Positions 25,668-34,540 of a DNA stretch of 64,000 nucleotides are shown here, in pieces. A model generated the notes under the pieces. The model saw only the letters and a list, made by a program, of their open reading frames with translations. It had not been told where the DNA came from and did no database searches. The DNA comes from Oscillatoriales cyanobacterium (GTDB lineage Bacteria > Cyanobacteriota > Cyanobacteriia > Cyanobacteriales > Microcoleaceae): positions 62,001-126,000 of the forward strand of contig REAP01000025.1 in assembly GCA_004294385.1 (NCBI GenBank), written 5' to 3'. How positions within the stretch are numbered: position 1 is the first letter of the stretch; the number at the start of each line of letters is the position of its first letter. Both the position numbers and the translations under genes were made by a program.

Positions 25668-26141
25668 TTATCGAACTGTGACTGTATAGGTAAGTTCAAA
25701 GGGTTTAAAATTAGCTGCGGTTTTCGCTGATCCGCTCAATTTTAATTCGTAAATCCCTGCTTTGGGGAACACAATATTAGCTCCTGGAATGCCTTTGTAA
25801 CGTTCGGCAGATACTGCTTTTAAAGGCGGTTCCATCAGCGGTTTATCTCCCTGTTTATAACCTTTGGGATAAATGGCTAACTTGCAATTACACTGCTCTA
25901 ATGGGATGATTTGACCGCCCCGGCGAGTTAGTGCAAACCAGATTTTTGCGGTTTCTCCGGCGCGGGGATTGTGGTTTGGTTCTAGGTGAAAGGTAGCTGC
26001 TACATCTGCTGATACTTCTACTTCGTGGGCTAAAACTAAAGTTGAGTTTAGCTGTGGTATGGGAAATATTCCTGATTCTATTAGCAATCCCAAGAAGACT
26101 AATAATCCTAAAGTTTTACTTTTGTTTGACAGGTGAAACAT
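25668..26141 (-). CDS. Secreted beta-sandwich protein, partner of the SafE-like gene
   Basis: A protein of 157 residues from the ATG at 26141; the frame is open farther upstream, but this start gives a proper signal peptide (LGLLVFLGLLIESGIF). The mature part begins around AHEVEVSADVAATFHLEP and continues RAGETAKIWFALTRRGGQII. It ends with FPKAGIYELKLSG and LTYTVTV strands, an Ig/cupredoxin-like sandwich resembling YtkA/FixH-type metal-handling proteins. Two Cys in EQCNCKL and several His near the N-terminus could bind a metal. Its start overlaps the end of the SafE-like gene by 26 bases, so the two are co-translated. A role in copper or haem-protein assembly is possible but unproven. Confidence 0.7.
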   Translation of the reverse strand: MFHLSNKSKTLGLLVFLGLLIESGIFPIPQLNSTLVLAHEVEVSADVAATFHLEPNHNPRAGETAKIWFALTRRGGQIIPLEQCNCKLAIYPKGYKQGDKPLMEPPLKAVSAERYKGIPGANIVFPKAGIYELKLSGSAKTAANFKPFELTYTVTVR

Positions 26142-27321
26142 AGAAATTGTCCAATGATAGAATTGACCAAAATAAGCGCGATCGCACAAACAGAACTAAT
26201 ACCGTAACCACGGCTAATGCCGCTGTCAGCAGTTGATGGTGCAATTTCCATTCAAAGCCGCCGAGATAGTGGGAACCGATGAGTGCAGCGTGAAGGCTGC
26301 ATAGCAAGAAAGCGGGAATGCTTAACAGATGAATTTGCCGCCATAGTTTGCCTAAATAGTTTTGAATGCGATCGCAACTTGTAACCGCCGCTGGTATCAT
26401 TAGCAGTAGCCCCACCATCCCAGCCATCATCCCTAACTGATGCTGTGGCAACATAAAAGATACAGCGTCAAAATTCCATTGCAGTGTATGATCTAGCATA
26501 TGAAATGTGTGAGCAAGGGCGATCGCAAATCCTCCGACACCCAAAGCCCGACGGTAGCGCAACAATTTTGGCCAAAACTGACTCACTGGACGCGCAATCA
26601 GTGCTAGCATCAAGCAAAGTAGTGCTGCGTGACCAGTCACATCAACCATTACATCAGTTCGCAACAGAGTAATTGTGCCGATCGCAATTGTCACCCAACC
26701 ACCCGCACGAAATAGTTGACTGCGTTTGTCAGCGCTCAATCTACCTGCAAAAAACCCCACTCCCAGCATAGTTGGCAGTGTCCCCATTCCAAATGCAAAC
26801 ATCGTTGCCGCACCCAAAATTGGGTTTCCGGTTTCCGCTGCTTTAATCTGGGCCGCATAGAGGAAACCACAGGGAATGAAACCCCAAAGTAAACCCAAAG
26901 CCAATGGTATCCACCAACTTTTTTGAGTTGAAATCTTGGTCATTGCATTGCTGATGCGATCGTGCGAAACTGGATGTAGCAATGGTAAACGCGGCAGTAA
27001 ATCCGGTTTGATTTGTACCAATCCAAACCAAATTAGCATTGTACCAGTCAGAATTGCGATCGCGCGTCGCAATCCGCTACCAGTACCAGCCATTTGTCCG
27101 CCAGCAATTAATACCGAACCCAATCCGCCAATTGCAGCACCAACTAGGGTATAAGCAATAATTCTTCCCAAGTTTAATAGCAAATGAAAGCGCAGGGAAG
27201 CTAATTGATCTTTGGCGGCAGCAGATAGGGAAAACGCCACTGTCAGCGGGCCACACATTCCGGCGCAGTGTCCGAAACTACCGAAAAATCCTAAAGTGCT
27301 AATTAATAGTAAATCTAGCAT
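26116..27321 (-). CDS. SafE/DsbD_2 family membrane protein fused to ferric-reductase-like domain
   Basis: About 401 residues from the ATG at 27321, which gives the family N-terminus MLDLLLISTLGFFGS. The motif GHCAGMCGP marks the SafE/UreH-like branch of the TauE/DsbD family, which moves metal ions or reducing equivalents. A second Cys lies in WGFIPCGFLYAA. The C-terminal 170 residues contain His-bearing segments (IALAHTFHMLDHTLQ, RQIHLLSIPAFLL, CSLHAALIGSHYLGG) typical of YedZ/ferric-reductase-like b-haem membrane domains. This fusion suggests electron transfer across the membrane coupled to metal handling. A secreted partner follows with an overlapping start. Confidence 0.8.
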   Translation of the reverse strand: MLDLLLISTLGFFGSFGHCAGMCGPLTVAFSLSAAAKDQLASLRFHLLLNLGRIIAYTLVGAAIGGLGSVLIAGGQMAGTGSGLRRAIAILTGTMLIWFGLVQIKPDLLPRLPLLHPVSHDRISNAMTKISTQKSWWIPLALGLLWGFIPCGFLYAAQIKAAETGNPILGAATMFAFGMGTLPTMLGVGFFAGRLSADKRSQLFRAGGWVTIAIGTITLLRTDVMVDVTGHAALLCLMLALIARPVSQFWPKLLRYRRALGVGGFAIALAHTFHMLDHTLQWNFDAVSFMLPQHQLGMMAGMVGLLLMIPAAVTSCDRIQNYLGKLWRQIHLLSIPAFLLCSLHAALIGSHYLGGFEWKLHHQLLTAALAVVTVLVLFVRSRLFWSILSLDNFYVSPVKQK

Positions 27322-27416
27322 AAGGAATAAGAAGCAAATAACAATTACCCATTTTGAATAATGTGTTAGTTTAAAGCAATTACAGCTAATATTTGGCATT
27401 GTCGCCCCAAACAATT

Positions 27417-27650
27417 ATGTTTCCCCACGAGTTGCAAGGTATTGTTCCAGAATCCACTCCCGCAGCCGAAACTTTACAGCAAAACCAAATTGTTCGAGAT
27501 TTTTATTCAGAAGTTAAGTATCGTCAAGAACTTGAACAACACTGTCAATGGTACTACGCTACAGCGAAACAGCATCAACAGGAATTGCAGAAAATGCAGG
27601 GAGATTTTAATATTTTCGGTTGGTTTTGTCGGAGTCGGCAGAAAAAATAG
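27417..27650 (+). CDS. Small conserved-looking protein, unknown function
   Basis: A frame of 77 codons from the ATG at 27417, divergent from the SafE-like gene. The product MFPHELQGIVPESTPAAETL is followed by a long charged helix (FYSEVKYRQELEQHC, AKQHQQELQKMQGDF) and ends in WFCRSRQKK. It is probably a short coiled-coil protein. No family was recognised. Coding is supported by helix-like periodicity and an ordinary cyanobacterial composition, but the evidence is modest. Confidence 0.5.
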   Translation: MFPHELQGIVPESTPAAETLQQNQIVRDFYSEVKYRQELEQHCQWYYATAKQHQQELQKMQGDFNIFGWFCRSRQKK

Positions 27651-27677
27651 GCATTAAAACTAAATTAGCTTTTTATG

Positions 27678-27740
27678 AACAGGCAAGATGCCTGTTCCAC
27701 AAGAAAATAGAGTTTTTGTGGAACAGGCATCTTGCCTGTT
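27678..27740. repeat. Perfect 25-bp inverted repeat ('AACAGGCAAGATGCCTGTT')
   Basis: The arm at 27678-27702 is exactly inverted at 27716-27740 with a 13-base spacer. It belongs to the family also found at 8823-8852, 28335-28356 and 32820-32845. Confidence 0.9.
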
Positions 27741-27784
27741 GCTGATAATGGTGTAAGATCCCAGTTAAAACAGACTGAAAGATA

Positions 27785-27823
27785 GAAAAAAGCCGAAGCA
27801 GTTCGATTTTTGCGCTTCGGCTT
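27785..27823 (-). terminator. Rho-independent terminator of ftrV
   Basis: Read on the minus strand, AAGCCGAAGC and GCTTCGGCTT form a 10-bp stem directly followed by TTTTTT. It lies 18 bases past the ftrV stop codon. Confidence 0.9.
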
Positions 27824-27840
27824 CCTGGTTTTGGATAAGC

Positions 27841-28074
27841 CTAGACTTCAGAAGATATCAACTCAACCTCGTCTTCTTTGAGATGAGTTTTAAATTTTTT
27901 GTCAAACTGTACTAGAATTGGCCAATTGGCACTGACAGGTCTACCTTGCCATTCTTGAACGATGGCTACTATTTCTCCTTCCATTCCCTTCACATCAAAT
28001 GGTTGATTGCGATTTTGAGGATGGTGGTAGACAACAACTGAGTTTTTAATGCAAACGCGATCGCCAACTTTCAT
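27841..28074 (-). CDS. ftrV: Ferredoxin-thioredoxin reductase variable chain
   Basis: The small non-catalytic subunit of ferredoxin-thioredoxin reductase, 77 residues from the ATG at 28074. The enzyme passes electrons from photosystem-reduced ferredoxin to thioredoxin in the cytosol. The sequence MKVGDRVCIKNSVVVYHHP, then NQPFDVKGMEGEIVAIV and GRPVSANWPILVQF, is diagnostic of the SH3-like barrel that covers one face of the catalytic subunit. The frame continues upstream to 28113, but the family begins at this Met. The catalytic-chain gene (ftrC) is not nearby. A strong terminator follows. Confidence 0.95.
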   Translation of the reverse strand: MKVGDRVCIKNSVVVYHHPQNRNQPFDVKGMEGEIVAIVQEWQGRPVSANWPILVQFDKKFKTHLKEDEVELISSEV

Positions 28075-28212
28075 AGATTTAAAATTTAGTGTTCTCTCTT
28101 CACAACTGTGCAAAGCTTACAACTGCTTAAAACTTGTATGCTTTGCTAACGGTCTGTTCATCTTCCCATAAAGTAGAACTAAAATTCAAAGAAAGTAGCA
28201 TCGGAATGATAT

Positions 28213-28356
28213 AGAGGACACGGCAGTGCCGTTTCCCTACGCAAGATTAATTGTAGGGAAACGGCACTGCCGTGTCCTCTTGCGTTTTTATGGGCGGGCT
28301 AGAAGCCCACCCCACAAGAAAATTCATCAGTTGTGGAACAGGCATCTTGCCTGTTT
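28213..28356. repeat. Perfect 28-bp inverted repeat plus two other palindromes
   Basis: Arms at 28213-28240 and 28253-28280 are exact inverses (AGAGGACACGGCAGTGCCGT ... ) with a 12-base spacer. They are followed by GGGCGGGCTAGAAGCCCACC at 28291-28312 and GGAACAGGCATCTTGCCTGT at 28335-28354. Three repeat families are packed between ftrV and the GH57 gene. Confidence 0.9.
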
Positions 28357-28370
28357 GATTGATTTCCAGG

Positions 28371-31139
28371 TTAATCGGAAAACGATCGCCCTAATTGATC
28401 CAACCAACACTCAACATCAACCGCGAGGGTTTGACCCAACTCCAGCAACTGCCGAATCACAGGCAACTCCCAGCCGCTGTCTGAGTCAACGATATCCAAG
28501 CCAACGAGGTCGATCGCACTTTTGGTCGTCGAATCAGTTTGTCGTTGCAGCCAGCCCAAACACAAAGGCACAATTTGACTGTGCATCGAATCAAAATACA
28601 GTTCCTGCGATCGATCCAAACACAAATCCAGCCCCAGCCGATCGCCCACAGCAATCAAACGTTCAATACTGCGGATATCAACCTCCAACTCCACAGGAGA
28701 AAGCAGTGTTACATCAGAACCCTCTTCTAGCAGCGCCTTCAGAAACCGGTAAATCAGCCTTTCCAAAATGTGCCTGATTTCAGGAACCTTAAGCCAACAG
28801 CGGAGGTTGTTCGCTTCAGTCGAAATTGCCTCGATTTCCCCCAACAGCGACTCCGCGTCAGCCGTTTCTCGTTCCAGGGCCTTCGCCGCCGTCAAACAGC
28901 GGTGTCCCAAAGCTACTTCAGCCGCGACTTGTAACTCCACAGGTACGACCAATTCGTCACGGTGGAATGCCATCATCACCCCGTAATTTTCGCGGTAAAC
29001 CTGAGTGTAAATTTGATCCAATCTGGTCAAATTTTCCTGACTCAGCAGGCGCACAATTCGGTGACGTTCCTCAGCGAACAAATTCCGCAAGCTAAAAGAC
29101 TGATCTCCAAACAGGCGAACCATTTCGAGAATTGCGTGGGCTGCTGAAGCTTCTTGCAAGACTCCAAACAGCCGTTCTTTGAGCATAGTGTAGGACCGAT
29201 CGCTACCAAAAGGCTGAATACAGCAGTGGAAGTCCCAGCCGCCGAGGTGGAATGCCGCAAACACAAAAAGTTCTGTTTCCCGCGTAATTTCGGATGTTAA
29301 CTGCAATTGACCGATCGCCAAAGTCATTGATCCCATCCGCTGCATCTGGAAATCTAGCTGCTGGGCCTGATAGCAGTAAACTCGTTGTTCGCGGGGATAT
29401 TTGGCAAACAGCGAACTGATGGCGTAGTGGGCTGCAACTTGTTTGAGACTGACTTGGGCTGTGGTAACGAGTTGGCGGTAAACTTCTGCCCCAGTTTTGA
29501 AGCATTCAACATTACTTGGTGCTAAGTCAAGCCGATCGACAAAATCCTTTTCTAACTGGACACCGCTAACTTCTGCGGCTAATTCCACCGCCCTAGCTGC
29601 GTAGCGCAAAATCTGCACACCTTCAGGGCGAGATATTTCTTCAAAAAACCAGCCGCAGCTAGTGAACATTAACAGGGCGTGGCGCTGCATTTCCAGCAGT
29701 CGCAATGCGTCTACCTGTTCTGCTGCGTTGAGAGGGTGAATTTGATGTTTGGATAGGAAGTTGTCAACATTGGCCTGGGTGCGATCGCGCATGACATCAA
29801 TATATTCATCTCGCGCCGCCCAGGGATCGTCGAACAACTTGCGCCCTGCTTCCTCATAAATGGGAATTAGTCGATCGCGCAACCAATTCAGAGTATCCCG
29901 CAAAGGCCGACGCCATTTGAGGTGCCATCCACCACCACCACCGCAGCCACAATCATCTTGCCAGCGATCGACCCCATGAGAACAACTCCAAGCCGTCACA
30001 GGCTTCAGTTCCACTTCCCAAGCACTAGGATTTTGGCTTAAATAGTGAGCAAAGTTCGTCACCGTCCAGCCACGGCGGGGAAACTCTTCCGTAAAGGCGT
30101 AGGCGAGGCATTTTTCCGTACTGTGTTTGTGGTGTCCGAAGGTTTCGCCATCTGTCGCCACTGAGATTAATTGGGCTGGCCGGTGGTCTCCGCGCACCGC
30201 TTGACCCAAACGCCCTGCTAGGTGGTTACTGGTGCTGAGAACGTCGTTGAAGCCCATATCCCGCGAAATCGGGCCATCGTAGAAAAAGATATCGATGTAG
30301 GGAGTATTAGTTGTCGCTTCAGAATTGTGGCCGTTTCCGCGGCTAAAGTTGTGACTGCTAAGCTGGGAAAGTTCGTTGGAAACCGCCCATCGCAGTTCTG
30401 GTTTCAAGTAGCAGCGGTAGGGCCGAGTCGGATCGATTTGACCGCCGCCGACTTCGTGCCATTCGGGATCGCTATTGTCAGCGCCTGGAAGTTGACGACA
30501 GCGTTCGGCTTGGGAGGGGGCCAAGACGATGAAACGAATGCCTTCAGCGACCAAAACTTCGAGGGTGGCGTAGTCTACGGCGGTTTCGGCGAGCCACATT
30601 CCTTCGGGATCGCGATCGAACCGGGAACGGAAATCTGCTACCCCCCAGCGAATTTGGGTATGTTTATCTCGCTCGTTAGCCAGCGGCATGATGATGTGAT
30701 TGTATACTTGGGCGATCGCATTGCCATGACCATTGAGTCTTTGACAGCTTTTGCGATCGGCCTCGATAATCCGTTGATAGACTTCATTGTCGTAGCGTTC
30801 CAGCCAACTCATCAAAGTTGGGCCGATGTTGAAGCTGAGATATTCGTAGTTGTTGACGATTCCTGCGACTTCGCCGCGATCGTTCAGGATGCGCGCAAAG
30901 GCGTTGGGGCGGTAGCACTCATAGTTAATGCGTTCGTTCCAGTCGTGGAAGGGATGGGCACTACCTTGGCGCTCGATCGCGTCTAGATAAGGGTTTTCGC
31001 GCGGTGGCTGGTAGAAGTGCCCGTGAACCGTCACGCATACTCCTGTGGCTGTTGCTGCCATATTTTGAGTTTCAGCCGTTATTTCCCCTCGATCGGAAAA
31101 AGTGAGCTGATCAGATTTAGTTTGAGAAATGGAAACCAT
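28371..31139 (-). CDS. GH57-like protein with DUF3536
   Basis: A large cytosolic protein of 922 residues. After about 33 variable residues, VTVHGHFYQPPRENPYLDAI opens a GH57-type (beta/alpha)7 barrel. Its family motifs include the first-strand HGHFYQPP, NYEYLSFNIGP, and GMWLAETAVDYATLEVL, where the Glu matches the region of the GH57 nucleophile. DGETFGHHK carries the likely acid region. The second half matches DUF3536. Members of this group occur widely in cyanobacteria and their substrate is not settled; an alpha-glucan or related sugar polymer is likely. The gene is long and intact, and the upstream gap to 31712 provides its promoter. Confidence 0.88.
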   Translation of the reverse strand: MVSISQTKSDQLTFSDRGEITAETQNMAATATGVCVTVHGHFYQPPRENPYLDAIERQGSAHPFHDWNERINYECYRPNAFARILNDRGEVAGIVNNYEYLSFNIGPTLMSWLERYDNEVYQRIIEADRKSCQRLNGHGNAIAQVYNHIIMPLANERDKHTQIRWGVADFRSRFDRDPEGMWLAETAVDYATLEVLVAEGIRFIVLAPSQAERCRQLPGADNSDPEWHEVGGGQIDPTRPYRCYLKPELRWAVSNELSQLSSHNFSRGNGHNSEATTNTPYIDIFFYDGPISRDMGFNDVLSTSNHLAGRLGQAVRGDHRPAQLISVATDGETFGHHKHSTEKCLAYAFTEEFPRRGWTVTNFAHYLSQNPSAWEVELKPVTAWSCSHGVDRWQDDCGCGGGGGWHLKWRRPLRDTLNWLRDRLIPIYEEAGRKLFDDPWAARDEYIDVMRDRTQANVDNFLSKHQIHPLNAAEQVDALRLLEMQRHALLMFTSCGWFFEEISRPEGVQILRYAARAVELAAEVSGVQLEKDFVDRLDLAPSNVECFKTGAEVYRQLVTTAQVSLKQVAAHYAISSLFAKYPREQRVYCYQAQQLDFQMQRMGSMTLAIGQLQLTSEITRETELFVFAAFHLGGWDFHCCIQPFGSDRSYTMLKERLFGVLQEASAAHAILEMVRLFGDQSFSLRNLFAEERHRIVRLLSQENLTRLDQIYTQVYRENYGVMMAFHRDELVVPVELQVAAEVALGHRCLTAAKALERETADAESLLGEIEAISTEANNLRCWLKVPEIRHILERLIYRFLKALLEEGSDVTLLSPVELEVDIRSIERLIAVGDRLGLDLCLDRSQELYFDSMHSQIVPLCLGWLQRQTDSTTKSAIDLVGLDIVDSDSGWELPVIRQLLELGQTLAVDVECWLDQLGRSFSD

Positions 31140-31712
31140 TCGATCGAATCCTCAAGTAGTTAAAGACAAGAAAAACAGCAAAATTAATTGCAGAAACTTT
31201 AGACAGCCGGCATTTCAGCGTCAGGCATCTGTCGGGTGCTAATTTTGGGTAAACAAATTTTGATACATCTGTAGTAGTAGTGTGGGCAAAGCATTCGTTC
31301 CAAGATGGCAATCATAGATCCCTGGGTTTTTCTGCAAATGCTTTGTTGTTGAGTTAGTTAAAAAATGTACTGTTCCTGCTTTCTGGCACTCTCGACCCAT
31401 TTCAGGTTAGTGTTCGCAGGGTTGTTGCTTGAGTTTTCTTTACATGGCTGGATCGTAAAGTATAAACACTTAAATTGCAAGTTTTCGCCGGAAAAATTTA
31501 ATATTTGGCAACAAATCTTGGTCTATGGTGTTTTGTCGGGGTATTCTGGGGGCGATCGGGCCTTGGAGTGTCCTTACCGAAAATAATACTGTAGGGACTA
31601 AGGCCAAGCCGTCTCCTAATTTCGGCCACTAATAATTCCGATGAAGAGAGGATTTGATATGATGAGTTATTTTGTAAATGCCCAATTTAAAAATGTCGAG
31701 GTTTAAATCAGC
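31140..31712. other. Long intergenic gap with no supported gene
   Basis: Between the divergent GH57 and DUF4365 genes. The only open frame of note (31365-31586) has low coding character and no family resemblance. A 15-codon frame (MMSYFVNAQFKNVEV) ends just before the DUF4365 GTG start and could be a leader. No RNA gene, repeat family or clear promoter was recognised. Confidence 0.6.
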
Positions 31713-32216
31713 GTGGATCTGAACACCAAAAAAGAGGAATTTAGCTATGCTTATGTCTATGGGGTAACAGCCTCCGCCGGCTACTCATTCCAAATAGCTC
31801 CGCGTCCCTTAGATGCAGAAGGAGTTGACGTAATTCTTACAGGTTTGGGACCATCAAAATCAACGCGCCGCCCTCGCCTAGATGTCCAAATAAAATGCAC
31901 CTCCAGAAATTTACTCGATAATGAACTTATCAGATATCCCCTAGAAGTTAAAAACTATGAAGAATTAAGGCTAGAAAACCCATTTGTCCCCCGCATTCTC
32001 ATTATCGTTTTAGTACCAGACAGTGAAGAGGATTGGTTGCGCCAATCTCAACAAGAACTCTGCCTTCGCTATTGTGGCTACTGGGCATCATTGCGGGGGC
32101 TACCGCCCACCCAAAATCAAAACACTGTCACTGTTCAAATACCCACACAAAACATTTTCAACAGAGATGCTTTAAAAACTCTCATGCAGCGAATTGAATC
32201 AGGAGAACTCCTATGA
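31713..32216 (+). CDS. DUF4365 domain protein (PD-(D/E)XK-like)
   Basis: A protein of 167 residues starting at GTG 31713; a stop codon lies three codons upstream, so no earlier start is possible. The pattern EEFSYAYVYGVTASAGYSF, then DAEGVDVILTG and PRLDVQIKCTSRN, matches DUF4365. In that family the D and Q-x-K residues form a restriction-nuclease-like site: here D in GVDV and DVQIKCTS. The C-terminal LRYCGYWASLRGLP also fits. The stop overlaps the ATG of the next gene (ATGA), so the two form one unit. DUF4365 proteins are often met in defence-like gene sets, but their substrate is unknown. Confidence 0.8.
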   Translation: MDLNTKKEEFSYAYVYGVTASAGYSFQIAPRPLDAEGVDVILTGLGPSKSTRRPRLDVQIKCTSRNLLDNELIRYPLEVKNYEELRLENPFVPRILIIVLVPDSEEDWLRQSQQELCLRYCGYWASLRGLPPTQNQNTVTVQIPTQNIFNRDALKTLMQRIESGELL

Positions 32217-32755
32217 TAGTAACAGTCCGAGACCCCGATATTCTCAAAACCTTAGAACCGCCTCAAGTCGCTGCTTACTTACAAAAACACGGATGGCATG
32301 AACAAAGTCGAGATGATGACAAATCATCTATCTGGACTCGCAAGAATGAAGCAGGCGAAGACTACGAAATCTTGTTAGCTCTAAAACCAAAAGTTAGTGG
32401 TTTTGCTCTGCGGATGTACGAAGTCATGGAAACACTAGAAATTGCGGAAAATCGCTCTCAACTTGAAATATTAGCAGACTTAATTACCTCACTTCCTAAT
32501 ATTACCTTAGAGGGAATTGTTATGCAAATTAATATCCCAAATGCCCACAAATTAAGTGGTGAGATTACTCTCCTAGGCCTTGTGGCTGACAAATTGCGGA
32601 AAATTCAAACCTCACTCGGAGACAAAGATTACATTCTCGCTATCAAAGCCTATCAAGAACGCTTACCAATTTTATGCACGGGTGACTTAATCAAAGACAA
32701 TAACACCTTCATCCTCAAAAATCCCCACAATTTAACCATCGATGAATTGTGGTGA
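32213..32755 (+). CDS. Unrecognised partner of the DUF4365 gene
   Basis: A protein of 180 residues translationally coupled to the DUF4365 gene by a 4-base overlap. The N-terminal half, with LEPPQVAAYLQKHGWHEQ, SSIWTRKNEAGEDYEILLAL and FALRMYEVMETLEIAENRSQ, resembles the start of longer bacterial proteins of unknown function (my recollection of a pattern, not a search). The second half, with strands and a helix rich in Lys and Leu, shows no motif known to me. No membrane segment or signal is seen. The tight pairing suggests a regulator, inhibitor or second subunit of the DUF4365 protein. Confidence 0.65.
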   Translation: MIVTVRDPDILKTLEPPQVAAYLQKHGWHEQSRDDDKSSIWTRKNEAGEDYEILLALKPKVSGFALRMYEVMETLEIAENRSQLEILADLITSLPNITLEGIVMQINIPNAHKLSGEITLLGLVADKLRKIQTSLGDKDYILAIKAYQERLPILCTGDLIKDNNTFILKNPHNLTIDELW

Positions 32756-32819
32756 AACTAACAGATTTTATCGAATAACAGATTTTATCGAATATCTGTA
32801 CTAGACATCTCCTATAATT

Positions 32820-32951
32820 CTTGTGGAACAGGCATCTTGCCTGTTCTTGACAAGCTTTTTGGGAGATATTTATTCAACACTTTCCAAACAGATAAGCTGT
32901 CACACATTTAAATTGTATATTTAGGACGGGCGGGACGCCCATCCCACAAAA
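32820..32951. repeat. Two dispersed palindromes between convergent genes
   Basis: TTGTGGAACAGGCATCTTGC at 32820 onward belongs to the family at 27678-27740. GACGGGCGGGACGCCCATCC at 32924 onward is a diverged relative of the element at 8867-8894. Confidence 0.75.
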
Positions 32952-32975
32952 GTTTGATTTTTTTTGATATGCAAT

Positions 32976-33788
32976 TTAAATGTAGAATAGCTTATCAAGT
33001 TCTCTAGCAAAAGCTTCCGGCGCATCCAGCATCAGCCAGTGTCCAGTATCGGGGATCGTTGTTGTCGTCAGTGTGGGGCGCAGGATGTGGAGGCTGAAGG
33101 GAAAAGCGTTTGATGGGGCAATAATTGCGTGGGCTCGTGTTCCTGGGGCTGCTAGGTAGCGATCGAGCGAATCCACTGCATCAAAGGCAAACATACCACG
33201 ATACATTCCAAACAGCCGATCGCGCGGAGTTGCCGCCAAATTAGCCAGAATGCGATCGCGCGTATCAGTCGTACTTCCCGTCAGCGCATTGTTAAAGCCC
33301 ACTTCTACCGCAGCCCGCCAATCCTCCGTCTCCAGCGCCCTCAGAAACGGGACAAACTCTGCCTCGTACACCTCTACGGGGAGCTGCGTAAAGTCTCCAG
33401 GTGGGTCTACCAGGATTAACTGTGTGATGCGATGCGGTGCGATCGCCCCTGCTGCAAGAGCGATACAAGCACCGAAACTGTTTCCAACGATCGCCACGCG
33501 ATCGAGTCCCAGTTCATCCAGCACAGCCAAAACATCCGCCGCACAAGAAACAGGGGCATAATTGCCATCCTCCGGCGGTGCCGAATCACCGTGTCCACGC
33601 ACATCCAGGGCGATCGCCCGTCGGGTACGGGCTACACGCGCCAACTGCGTATCCCAGATGCTCGCAGAAAGCACCATACCGTGTATAAATACCACCGGTA
33701 CAGCCTCCGACTCCCCAGGCGTTACAGGGGGATTAGCTTCGAGAATGTGAATAGGCCCGATCGGTTCTTTGATAGTTGTCGATCGCAT
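32976..33788 (-). CDS. Alpha/beta-fold hydrolase
   Basis: A soluble hydrolase of 270 residues. VVFIHGMVLSASIWD gives the oxyanion-hole region, and DVRGHGDSAPPEDG is the usual strand-loop. The nucleophile elbow is GNSFGA, with Ser, Asp probably in the strand before ILVDPPG or in the later loop, and His in PDTGHWLMLDAPEAF. The substrate cannot be told; esters, lactones or C-C bonds are all possible in this family. It lies 8 bases downstream of a Uma2 gene on the same strand, so the two may be co-transcribed. Confidence 0.88.
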   Translation of the reverse strand: MRSTTIKEPIGPIHILEANPPVTPGESEAVPVVFIHGMVLSASIWDTQLARVARTRRAIALDVRGHGDSAPPEDGNYAPVSCAADVLAVLDELGLDRVAIVGNSFGACIALAAGAIAPHRITQLILVDPPGDFTQLPVEVYEAEFVPFLRALETEDWRAAVEVGFNNALTGSTTDTRDRILANLAATPRDRLFGMYRGMFAFDAVDSLDRYLAAPGTRAHAIIAPSNAFPFSLHILRPTLTTTTIPDTGHWLMLDAPEAFARELDKLFYI

Positions 33789-33796
33789 AAAATCTG

Positions 33797-34393
33797 CTAT
33801 TTTTGGAGTGCTTGTTGAAAAGTCTTAACTGCATCAACATGATTCACCATATTAATGCAACGTAACAACAAATCCAGATCGATTCCTTTCACCTCCTCAC
33901 TACTGGAAACCTTTTCATAATGAAGCGCATCGCCCTCTCCCCGCAGGTGATAAACTTCTAATAATCCGTCTTCCCAAAACCATACTTCAGGAATTTTCAG
34001 CCGCTTGTATGCCTCTAGCTTGTCAATACCGCCACTGGAAAACACGATCTCGATCGCCAAATCGGGTAGCCTACGACCAGGAGCAAGTTTATAAGATTCA
34101 TCGGCCTCTCGCTTGACTTGGACGGTTTCACTTTCTAGAGTCATTGAGCCAGTTGGAGTAAAGTCAAACCCTGCCATCAGCAGGTAAAGTTCCAACAATC
34201 CAGCAATCCTCTTTTTAACGGTTTCGTGGGGTTCTCCAGGCATTAGTTTAATCTCCAAAATTCCATCCAGGAAAGAAAGTCGATATCCTGGACGGTCTAG
34301 CAATTGCTCAACTGCTTTGAACTCTCTCCAAGTGAGTCCCTCAAACAGAAGGGGTGATTCCTTTATGGGTGGTGCGGTGGCTGCTGCGGTCAT
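33797..34393 (-). CDS. Uma2 family protein (DUF820, restriction-endonuclease fold)
   Basis: A 198-residue member of the very abundant cyanobacterial Uma2 family. The core GYRLSFLDGILEIKLMPGEP, then LPDLAIEIVFSSGG and EAYKRLKIPEVWFWE, carries the expected D-x(n)-E-x-K-like residues (E in AIEIV and the Lys in YKRL). The cellular role of the family is not established; nuclease activity is predicted from fold. Intact, unlike the two Uma2 relatives near the right end of the window. Probably co-transcribed with the hydrolase gene. Confidence 0.9.
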   Translation of the reverse strand: MTAAATAPPIKESPLLFEGLTWREFKAVEQLLDRPGYRLSFLDGILEIKLMPGEPHETVKKRIAGLLELYLLMAGFDFTPTGSMTLESETVQVKREADESYKLAPGRRLPDLAIEIVFSSGGIDKLEAYKRLKIPEVWFWEDGLLEVYHLRGEGDALHYEKVSSSEEVKGIDLDLLLRCINMVNHVDAVKTFQQALQK

Positions 34394-34540
34394 TTGATTC
34401 TCCAGTCTATTTCCAGATGAGAAGCGATCGGGTTTGGACGGCGATTTACTTATTATAACTTTAATAAGCTGTTCGGCACATTTAAAGGAGGATCGTAGGG
34501 TGCTTAGCGTAATAAGCGTTTCCCATGTATAGTAAGTGTT

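Noticed and set aside
30222..30986. 254-codon open frame on the plus strand
   Set aside because: It is the opposite-strand shadow of the GH57/DUF3536 gene, with low-complexity content and no family motif.
31365..31586. 73-codon open frame in the long intergenic gap
   Set aside because: Composition is not gene-like, there is no ribosome site and no recognisable domain.
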